The position numbers and the translations under genes are program-made. Below are positions 1 through 5,422 of a stretch of 6,860 nt of DNA, piece by piece. Every line of letters starts with the position of its first letter. Positions within the stretch are counted from its first letter, which is position 1. Source of the stretch: Candidatus Aegiribacteria sp. (lineage in GTDB: Bacteria; Fermentibacterota; Fermentibacteria; Fermentibacterales; JCC-6); the NCBI GenBank assembly GCA_030642525.1, contig DAOWNO010000112.1, forward strand, positions 1 to 6,860. Direction: 5' to 3'. Under the pieces are notes generated by a model. It worked only from the letters and a program-made list of their open reading frames with translations. It had not been told where the DNA came from and did no database searches.

Positions 1-528
1 CGCAGGATTGGTGTTCTATATACATTGATTGATCAACTCCCTGATGCACTTGAATATGTGCAACAAGGACTTGCCATAGCAGATGAGCTTGATGTACCTG
101 ATATACGAATGAACTGCTGCGAAGTAATGTCAGAAATCTTTGAGAAAAAAGGTGATTTCAGGCAAGCGCTCGAGTATCATAAACAGTTCAAGAAACTTAA
201 TGATGAAATATTCACAGAAGAAAGCAGTAAGAGATACAACGAACTGCAGGTAAACTACGAAACAGAGAAAAAGGAAAAGGAAAACGAGATTTACAGGCTG
301 AAGAATATTGAGCTTGTAAAGGCAAATGAAGAACTGACGAAAGCTCTCGCAGAAGTAAAAACACTCAGCGGACTGCTTCCAATCTGTGCTTCCTGTAAAA
401 AAATCCGCGATGACTCGGGATACTGGGAACAAATAGAGGAATACATAACAGAACGTTCAGACACTCAGTTCAGTCACGGAATCTGTCCTGAATGCATGAA
501 GAAGCTATATCCTGAATATAAACCATAA
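1..528 (+). CDS. TPR/coiled-coil protein with CASC...HGICPEC C-terminal tail (5' end outside window)
   Basis: The frame is open from the first base, so this is the C-terminal 175 residues of a longer protein; the TTG at 25 is not a needed start. The visible part has one partial and one complete TPR-like helix pair (DALEYVQQGLAIADEL, then KKGDFRQALEYHKQFKKLND). A charged coiled coil rich in E and K follows (about residues 70-120). The end is compact: LSGLLPICASCKKIRDD, a YWEQIEEYI segment, then SHGICPECMKKLYPE. The cysteines C129, C132, C162 and C165 plus H159 look like a small metal-binding site. I know this tail from the ends of many bacterial sensory proteins (PAS, GAF or REC proteins), with no function assigned that I know of. 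TPR plus coiled coil suggests a cytoplasmic, protein-binding, probably dimeric signalling protein. No catalytic domain is visible. It is co-directional with rlmD 48 bases downstream. Confidence 0.85.
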   Translation, partial: RRIGVLYTLIDQLPDALEYVQQGLAIADELDVPDIRMNCCEVMSEIFEKKGDFRQALEYHKQFKKLNDEIFTEESSKRYNELQVNYETEKKEKENEIYRLKNIELVKANEELTKALAEVKTLSGLLPICASCKKIRDDSGYWEQIEEYITERSDTQFSHGICPECMKKLYPEYKP

Positions 529-573
529 ATGAGAACCCTCTCGGAAAATCCCCACGGGCGGGTATACCGGTGA
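529..573 (+). other. 14-codon mini-ORF between the TPR gene and rlmD
   Basis: ATG follows the TPR stop directly (TAAATG) and opens a 14-codon frame, MRTLSENPHGRVYR, ending in TGA three bases before the rlmD TTG start. All three frames are in the same phase, so the gap is a read-through path broken by two stops. There is no separate ribosome site for this ATG, so it would depend on ribosomes ending at the TPR stop. The segment also contains the 8-base palindrome GGTATACC (561-568). It may be chance; a coupling or leader role is speculation. Confidence 0.2.
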
Positions 574-576
574 ATT

Positions 577-1815
577 TTGCAGATTACAATAACAGCACTT
601 GGTAACAGCGTCGGCGGGATATCATCAGCAGATGGCAGAAAGACTGTATTCGTTCGTGGCGCTCTCCCGAATGAAACAGTCAGATGCAGAATATCCTCAG
701 AAAAAAAGAACAGGATTGAAGCGGAACTGCTCGAAGTCATTGAGGCATCTCCTCACAGAGTTACTCCCTTCTGTAAATACTTCGGTAAATGCGGAGGATG
801 TTCACTCCAGCATCTTTCATACAGTCAGCAGCTTATCTGGAAAAGAAACTGGATAGAACAAGCTTTCAGCAGAGTTGGAATCAGTGTTTCAACAATAGAA
901 GATGCAGTCCCGTCACCTCATACAACTGGATACCGTAATAGAGTCTCATTCGATGTGGTCGAGGGCAAACCGGGTCTTCACAGATTCAGAGGCGATCCAT
1001 TCCCGGTGAATGAATGCCCGCTGCTCAATCGTAGAGGACTGCAGGAATTCAGCCTTTTGAAAGAAGTCAATCTGAGTCATCTCACCAGAGTCTCCGTGCG
1101 GGCATCTGACAGAACCGGCAGCGCCATGCTTGAATTCAGAGGGGGATCAGCACCCGAAAGTCTTGCACAGGATAATTCGGTTGTTACAGCATGGAAGGTA
1201 TCAGGCAAATGGGTAACTGAACCTGAGAACTGCGAAATGATGGAACGGGTAGGCAGCTCCACTTTTCCAATAAGACCCGGAACGTTCTTTCAGATTAATC
1301 CCGCTTGCGCTGACATACTGATTTCAACTGTTGCTGATCACTGTAATGACGATTTGAATATCCTTGACCTCTACGGTGGTTCAGGAACTATTGCACTCCC
1401 TCTCGCAGCATCTGGCGCAAATGTTGTTTCTGTTGAGATCAACCCTGACTCTTCTCTTTCAGGACGGAAAGCGGCGAAGATGAACGGCATCGATTCGGTC
1501 AGTTTCATAACAAGCCCTGCCAGACAGTTCCTGACAGATTCTTCAAGGTCAGGCAGGTCATGGGATACGGTGATAATTGATCCGCCGAGGGCAGGGCTGG
1601 GTATCAGAATCTCGCGGCTCCTGAGAAAAATCAATTCAGGGAAAATCATCTACGTGAGCTGCAATCCTTTTTCTCTGGCAAGAGATCTTCGTATTATTAC
1701 AGAGAGAGACTGGACTGTTCAAAAGGTTCAACCTATTGATATGTTTCCTCAAACGGATCATATTGAAACAGTGGTTCTGCTTGAGAGAAAGGAAAATATA
1801 TGTCCGCCGCAGTGA
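577..1815 (+). CDS. rlmD: 23S rRNA (uracil-5-)-methyltransferase, RlmD/RumA family, 4Fe-4S type
   Basis: A cytoplasmic SAM-dependent enzyme that makes 5-methyluridine in 23S rRNA (U1939 for E. coli RlmD; the position here is inferred). At 412 residues it is close to the usual family length. Residues 1-55 form a TRAM-type RNA-binding domain (GNSVGGISSADGR, FVRGALPNE). C66, C72, C75 and C147 match the 4Fe-4S ligands of RlmD in both order and spacing (CX5CX2C, then 72 residues to the fourth Cys). The methyltransferase domain has the SAM loop LDLYGGSGTIALPLA (264-278), DPPRAGL (335-341), the nucleophile C362 in YVSCNP, and the catalytic Glu E397 in QTDHIETVVLL. The start is TTG: there is no in-frame ATG, GTG or TTG before the TRAM core, and a stop lies at 571-573. 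A GGTGA (569-573) sits only 3 bases upstream, so initiation may be weak or coupled. RlmD is preferred, but an RlmC or dual RlmCD specificity cannot be excluded. Confidence 0.93.
   Translation: MQITITALGNSVGGISSADGRKTVFVRGALPNETVRCRISSEKKNRIEAELLEVIEASPHRVTPFCKYFGKCGGCSLQHLSYSQQLIWKRNWIEQAFSRVGISVSTIEDAVPSPHTTGYRNRVSFDVVEGKPGLHRFRGDPFPVNECPLLNRRGLQEFSLLKEVNLSHLTRVSVRASDRTGSAMLEFRGGSAPESLAQDNSVVTAWKVSGKWVTEPENCEMMERVGSSTFPIRPGTFFQINPACADILISTVADHCNDDLNILDLYGGSGTIALPLAASGANVVSVEINPDSSLSGRKAAKMNGIDSVSFITSPARQFLTDSSRSGRSWDTVIIDPPRAGLGIRISRLLRKINSGKIIYVSCNPFSLARDLRIITERDWTVQKVQPIDMFPQTDHIETVVLLERKENICPPQ
1789..1793 (+). promoter_or_regulatory. Ribosome binding site of the Wzi-like gene
   Basis: AAGGA inside the purine run GAGAAAGGA, six bases before the ATG at 1800. 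It lies within the last codons of rlmD. It fixes the Wzi-like start because an in-frame TGA at 1782-1784 rules out any longer form. Confidence 0.7.
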
Positions 1816-3221
1816 TTTCGCTGGTTCTTATGACAGGTTCGGTAAAGCAGACAGGCCTTCCCCTTGAGGATCCGCTCAACTGGTGGATATACATGTTCGA
1901 AACTGTAACGAGCGAGATACTGCCTGGCAGTTTCCCGGCGACTGACGCGGAAGAACTGTTTACAGAAACCATATCCACAGAAGGACTTGAAGGAATCGGA
2001 AAATATGTATGGAGCAGAAGTCTTCCCCCTGGTAATCTGCCCGGTGAGAGCGGCTTAAAGCTTGCTGTACAGGGAACAGTCGCCGGTGAAATACTCTATT
2101 CAGAAGATGCTTTTGAAACGAGATGCGGAGCAACCGGAAGAGTTTTCGCTGATATCCTTCCATCTCTTTTCATTGATGAAAGACTTTCGATCTGGACAGG
2201 TTCTGACGAAAATCCCCCGGATTATTTCACTCCATTTCATAAAGGTACAGAACCGGGGAGACACCTGTATATCGACTGGGGATACATCAGATGGAATCAC
2301 GAAACGATCTTAATAAGTTTTGGAAGGATTCCGCAGAAATGGGGCCCCGGCAGATTCACTCAGCTTCTCATTTCAGACAACAGCCCTCCTCTAGATATGC
2401 TGAAAGTGGGATTCAGCCTCTGGAATATTCTGGAATTCACCGGTTTCACTTCAACTATTAACAGTGATTCCTGTACTTACCTGACTGCCCACCGGCTTGA
2501 CATAAAGCCCCTTCAAAATCTCAGAATCGGTCTCAGTGAGTCAATATTGTTTAAGGCAAACGGACTGGATTTCGCGTACATGAACCCTGTTATTCCATGG
2601 TATCCTGTTCAGTGGAATGAACGTGTTGACGACAACGCGTTCCTCACTTTTGACGCAACATGGATACCCTTTGCCGGAATTGAAACCTACGGAGAACTGC
2701 TTATTGACGATATTCAATACGAGAACACGTACAACAGACCGAATAAGCTGGCCTGGACAGCAGGCATTTCAGCCTTTCTGCCGTCACTGCAGCTGGGTAC
2801 CGTGGCTGAATACACCAGAATCGACAGGTATGTATACAGTCAGCGGGAACCGCGCAATTACTACCTGCATGATGGTTCGATCATCGGATCTGAACTTGGC
2901 CCCGATGCTGACAGAATCACGCTTTCACTCGGCACTCCGGCTCTCTGGCCTCTTCTGGCGGAGGCAACTCTGGATCATACCAGACATGGAGAGGGGACCG
3001 TTCAGGAAGGCTGGCCGGACTCGGCACAGACAGGCGGGAAATTTCCGTCCGGTATCGTGGAATACTCAACTGGAGCTGAACTGCACCTGAGCTGGTATCC
3101 GCTGAATTCCCTGGAAGCTCACGGCATAGTCAAGAATACATGGATCAGAAATCAGGATCATGTTTCAGGAGAAAGAGGCTCTGACATTACATCCTCACTC
3201 GAACTCATCTGGACCTGGTAG
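1800..3221 (+). CDS. Wzi-like outer-membrane beta-barrel protein (capsule assembly Wzi family)
   Basis: The 473-residue product carries the pattern of capsule-assembly Wzi family barrels: GRIPQKWGPG (175-184), LLISDNSPPLD (189-199), HRLDIKPLQNLRIGLSES (231-248), LDFAYMNPVIPWY (256-268), DDNAFLTFD (277-285), ELLIDDIQ (299-306) and GPDADRITLSL (367-377). Alternating hydrophobic strands run to a terminal aromatic residue (LELIWTW), as expected for BAM-dependent insertion. E. coli Wzi is an outer-membrane lectin that anchors K-type capsule. Family members in other phyla occur without a capsule locus, and their role is not settled. The first 15 residues (MSAAVISLVLMTGSV) are hydrophobic but lack basic residues, so the signal peptide is atypical and short. 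An in-frame stop at 1782-1784 rules out an earlier start. The gene overlaps rlmD by 16 bases in another phase, which suggests co-transcription and coupled translation. A long unassigned stretch (about 40-85) precedes the barrel. Confidence 0.85.
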   Translation: MSAAVISLVLMTGSVKQTGLPLEDPLNWWIYMFETVTSEILPGSFPATDAEELFTETISTEGLEGIGKYVWSRSLPPGNLPGESGLKLAVQGTVAGEILYSEDAFETRCGATGRVFADILPSLFIDERLSIWTGSDENPPDYFTPFHKGTEPGRHLYIDWGYIRWNHETILISFGRIPQKWGPGRFTQLLISDNSPPLDMLKVGFSLWNILEFTGFTSTINSDSCTYLTAHRLDIKPLQNLRIGLSESILFKANGLDFAYMNPVIPWYPVQWNERVDDNAFLTFDATWIPFAGIETYGELLIDDIQYENTYNRPNKLAWTAGISAFLPSLQLGTVAEYTRIDRYVYSQREPRNYYLHDGSIIGSELGPDADRITLSLGTPALWPLLAEATLDHTRHGEGTVQEGWPDSAQTGGKFPSGIVEYSTGAELHLSWYPLNSLEAHGIVKNTWIRNQDHVSGERGSDITSSLELIWTW

Positions 3222-3245
3222 GGGACGTACCACACTACTTCAACT

Positions 3246-3264
3246 TGAAGCAATACTTGCTTCA
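3246..3264. repeat. Inverted repeat at the convergence of the two gene blocks
   Basis: GAAGCAA (3247-3253) and TTGCTTC (3257-3263) form a perfect 7-base inverted repeat around a TAC loop, extended by one T-A pair to 3246 and 3264. It sits between the Wzi-like stop (3221) and the end of the leftward acetyltransferase gene, overlapping that gene's stop codon. Neither strand has a T run after it, so it is not a standard Rho-independent terminator. A second arm, CTTCAA (3239-3244), could pair with TTGAAG (3245-3250) instead. It could slow convergent transcription or protect 3' ends, or be chance. Confidence 0.35.
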
Positions 3265-3720
3265 GCCAAGTGGATTTCCGTAAATTCCCGGTGCGCTTCC
3301 TTCGATTACTCTCGCATCGCATATACTCCTGAAGAAATCCACAGGACCGGCATCGCCGATGATCGCGTAAGCGTAACCCGCTTCCCGCATGCTTTTCAGA
3401 CATGATAGTACAAGTGCTCTGCCGATACCTCTGCCTTGAACATTCTCCTGAGTACCGATCGGGCCAAGAAAACCTTTCGCGGTACAATCCCAGCAGCAGA
3501 AGCCTGTTATCTTTCCTGTTTCCTGTTCTGCGGCAATCAGTACTGTTGAAGGGGTTGAAGAAAATCCGACCTTTGCCTCTGCCTCCCACCCTTCACTGAA
3601 ATTCTCTCGTATGAATGAGAGTATCCCGGGCGACTGGTGAGCAAGCGGTCTTCCGATCCAGATACCCTTTACATTCTCAACATCAGGGAGATTGAACAAC
3701 GGGACAAGCAGATCCGGCAA
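3262..3720 (-). CDS. GNAT family N-acetyltransferase (GCN5-related)
   Basis: A 152-residue single-domain acetyl-CoA-dependent acetyltransferase. The N-terminal part has GRPLAHQSPGILSFIRENF and the EGWEAEAKVGFS segment. LIAAEQETGKITGFCCWD (61-78) is the central strand pair. The acetyl-CoA pyrophosphate loop is QGRGIGRAL (95-103), then helix LVLSCLKSMREAGY and strand AYAIIGDAGPVDFF. The ending VIEGSAPGIY is typical of a soluble GNAT subgroup I recognise; its substrate is unknown to me. The start is TTG at 3718-3720, one base after the stop of the upstream DUF6754 gene (TGACTTG), with only a weak AGG nine bases before it. That arrangement implies translation by ribosomes from the upstream gene. 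A second TTG seven codons in has no better site. The next Met is residue 111, so an ATG start is not possible. Confidence 0.87.
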   Translation of the reverse strand: MPDLLVPLFNLPDVENVKGIWIGRPLAHQSPGILSFIRENFSEGWEAEAKVGFSSTPSTVLIAAEQETGKITGFCCWDCTAKGFLGPIGTQENVQGRGIGRALVLSCLKSMREAGYAYAIIGDAGPVDFFRSICDARVIEGSAPGIYGNPLG

Positions 3721-3721
3721 G

Positions 3722-4891
3722 TCAGCCAGCCTGGCCGGGAAGTATCATGTTTTTAAGGAACATGAAACTTTCGTTGCCTGTAAAAACGTAGATAGTACTT
3801 AAGATAAGACCAAGCAAAATGAGAATCATTATTATTGTCTTGCAGGCGTCCTGCCCTTTGACAGCTCCTATCTGCTTGGGTTCACGACCAAGATAAGCAC
3901 TTGCAGCGTAGAGTTCCTCTCCAATCAGTGTATAGTCACATGTGGTAATGAAGAATGGAAGCTGCGTTACGGCATCGGTTCCGGCGATCTGTATCGCTCC
4001 GGAAAGTGAACCTGTTTCAGCAAGTATGAGAGATTCAGCGTAGAACATGCCGAGGTAAAAGTTGGTGGCCGGTCTTTCTCTCATCATGATTCCGTTGACA
4101 CCTGCCACGAAGGCGAACTGGCTCTGTGTCAGAAAGAAGACTGAATCCGTATCGTACGAGTCAGGACGCCCTGCTTCAAGGTACGCCTGCTTGACGCATT
4201 CTTCAGCTACTGTATAGACAATGGGATTACGATTTGGAACCAGCAGCGGGGTCTGATATTCAGCAACCTTTTTAGCGACTCTCCCGAGAATGGTAAGACT
4301 TGCGATGGTGGCAACATCTGCTATTGTGGAAAGACCCGGAACATACAGTATCGGTCTACCCATCTCGGTTGCTCTTCCAATTGCCTCATCAATAGCTTCG
4401 ATCCCTGCAATAGGTCTTAGATACATTTTTTCACCGCGCTGAGCTTTTCCAAAATAGTAGAAAATAAGAAGGATGAAGAGTGATCCTGCTACCAGAACCG
4501 ATGTTTCATCCGTATTGAATAATTCACCTTTTGCGGTAACAGGAGAAACAAATACTTCACCTGTCAATGTATCTCCTGCCATAGTGATTACAGCAGGCTT
4601 GAATATATATCTGACACCCGGTTCAATGATAAAATCAGGATCGTATCCATCGACCAGAAATTCCTCTTCAAGAGGAAGTGCTTTTGAAAGAACAAGGTTC
4701 CAGCAATAATCAGGTTCGTCAACCTGTTTTCTGAAGACAATACATGTTTTCAGATCACCTGTTTCTTCGCCTGGAATAGACAGGTACAGGTGAAGACCAT
4801 TACCGGCATCGTTTGGTCGATCCTGTACATCAGTAATTTCTATTGCCGGCTGAAGAAGCATCAGGGCAGTGAGTACGATTGAATTTATCAT
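3722..4891 (-). CDS. Membrane protein with FN3-like N-terminus and DUF6754-type domain
   Basis: A 389-residue protein with the ATG at 4889-4891 as start. Residues 1-17 form a short hydrophobic leader. Residues 18-118 form an extracytoplasmic Ig/FN3-like domain opening with DVQDRPNDAG, a motif I know from FN3 modules. A transmembrane helix lies at about 130-148 (VLVAGSLFILLIFYYFG). Then comes a soluble domain at 155-345 with RPIAGIEAIDEAIGRATEMG, RPILYVPGL, TPLLVPNRNPI, AGVNGIMMRERPATNF, YAESLILAETG, QIAGTD, QLPFFITTCDYTLIGEELYA and ASAYLGREP. A final helix lies at 352-372. The soluble part matches my memory of DUF6754, which has no known function. A TTG 11 codons upstream (4922-4924) would give 400 residues, but AAAAGGA nine bases before the ATG favours the shorter form. 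Topology is inferred: FN3 outside, DUF domain inside. The next gene (GNAT) begins one base after the stop, so they are probably co-translated. Confidence 0.85.
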   Translation of the reverse strand: MINSIVLTALMLLQPAIEITDVQDRPNDAGNGLHLYLSIPGEETGDLKTCIVFRKQVDEPDYCWNLVLSKALPLEEEFLVDGYDPDFIIEPGVRYIFKPAVITMAGDTLTGEVFVSPVTAKGELFNTDETSVLVAGSLFILLIFYYFGKAQRGEKMYLRPIAGIEAIDEAIGRATEMGRPILYVPGLSTIADVATIASLTILGRVAKKVAEYQTPLLVPNRNPIVYTVAEECVKQAYLEAGRPDSYDTDSVFFLTQSQFAFVAGVNGIMMRERPATNFYLGMFYAESLILAETGSLSGAIQIAGTDAVTQLPFFITTCDYTLIGEELYAASAYLGREPKQIGAVKGQDACKTIIMILILLGLILSTIYVFTGNESFMFLKNMILPGQAG

Positions 4892-4900
4892 TCGCAGAAA

Positions 4901-4907
4901 TCCTTTT
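4901..4907 (-). promoter_or_regulatory. Ribosome binding site choosing the DUF6754 gene start
   Basis: Read on the minus strand, AAAAGGA lies nine bases upstream of the ATG at 4889-4891. The alternative TTG start at 4922-4924 has no purine-rich site in front of it, so this motif decides the start. Confidence 0.55.
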
Positions 4908-4920
4908 CGCTGGTCATAGT

Positions 4921-4935
4921 TCAATATTCAATATT
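4921..4935. repeat. Short AT-rich tandem and inverted repeat upstream of the DUF6754 gene
   Basis: TCAATAT occurs twice in tandem (4921-4934). The same stretch forms an inverted repeat, AATAT/ATATT around TCA (4923-4935). It lies 30 to 45 bases upstream of the ATG, where an operator could sit. With AT-rich sequence this short it may be chance. Confidence 0.25.
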
Positions 4936-4956
4936 ATGTAGTATGCAAATCAGAAT

Positions 4957-4983
4957 AAAAAAAAGAAAGGTTTTCAATCCTCT
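4957..4983 (-). terminator. Possible Rho-independent terminator after the YpeA-like acetyltransferase gene
   Basis: On the minus strand a five-pair stem, AGAGG (4983-4979) with CCTTT (4970-4966, one G-T pair), has an eight-base loop that includes the TGA stop of the acetyltransferase gene. One C and then eight Ts (4964-4957) follow. The T run is strong and the stem is weak, so termination may be partial. If it works, it separates the glycosyltransferase-acetyltransferase pair from the DUF6754-GNAT pair, which would then need its own promoter in the next 50 bases. A CATAAT there has only a poor -35 partner. Confidence 0.4.
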
Positions 4984-5417
4984 GTTCTTGTTCCAAGATA
5001 TTTCCTGCCAATGAGCACCTTGCTCATTACTTCAATATCATGTCTTGTGTGCCATCCTGTCTTCTCGTAAAACCTTATAGCCGTATTATCAGAATAGATG
5101 AAGAGGTGAGCTTTTTCTATACCGGCATTCCGAAGAGCGCTCTCCGCAGCGCTCATAAGCGCAGCGCCTGTTCCTTTCCCCTGAAGGGATTCGTCAACTG
5201 CCAGATGATAGATATATCCGCGTCTTGAATCATGACCTGCCATAACAGAACCGATAATTCTCTCATTCTCAAGTGTGATAAAGCAGTATCCATCGTTCCT
5301 CTCAAGAAACCTCTCAAATCCTTCTCTGCTATCGGCTCCGGTCATGGTTGTGCCTGAAAAACCGCTCCATAGATCTACCAGAAATGAGTAATCATCCTTC
5401 TTCATCAACCGAATCAT
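4974..5417 (-). CDS. YpeA-like GNAT family N-acetyltransferase
   Basis: A 147-residue soluble acetyltransferase. The layout follows E. coli YpeA: MIRLMKKDDYSFLVDLWSGF at the N-terminus, IIGSVMAGHDSRRGYIYHLAV (54-74) as the central sheet, the acetyl-CoA loop QGKGTGAALM (79-88), helix SAAESALRNAGI, strand KAHLFIYSDN, and the C-terminal TAIRFYEKTGW with MSKVL. The substrate of YpeA-type enzymes is not firmly known, so no substrate is assigned here; RimI-like protein acetylation is an alternative. ATG at 5415-5417 was chosen because MIRxMxxDDY is the usual family opening. The AAAGGA before it is only one base away, and a second GAAAGGA lies further upstream in the end of the glycosyltransferase gene. 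The gap to that gene's TAA is five bases, so the two are very likely one operon. Confidence 0.9.
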   Translation of the reverse strand: MIRLMKKDDYSFLVDLWSGFSGTTMTGADSREGFERFLERNDGYCFITLENERIIGSVMAGHDSRRGYIYHLAVDESLQGKGTGAALMSAAESALRNAGIEKAHLFIYSDNTAIRFYEKTGWHTRHDIEVMSKVLIGRKYLGTRTED

Positions 5418-5422
5418 TTCCT

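Noticed and set aside
2617..3090. 157-residue rightward frame within the Wzi-like gene
   Set aside because: Out of phase with a barrel gene whose family motifs run through the same stretch; its composition is not protein-like.
3158..3589. 143-residue leftward frame overlapping the GNAT gene and the Wzi-like 3' end
   Set aside because: Very basic, Arg/Cys-rich composition without family motifs. It runs out of phase across a clear GNAT gene and into a gene on the other strand, so it is a shadow frame.
4892..4924. TTG start at 4922-4924 for the DUF6754 gene (400 residues)
   Set aside because: No ribosome site in front of it, while the ATG at 4889-4891 has AAAAGGA at a good distance and places the hydrophobic leader at the N-terminus.
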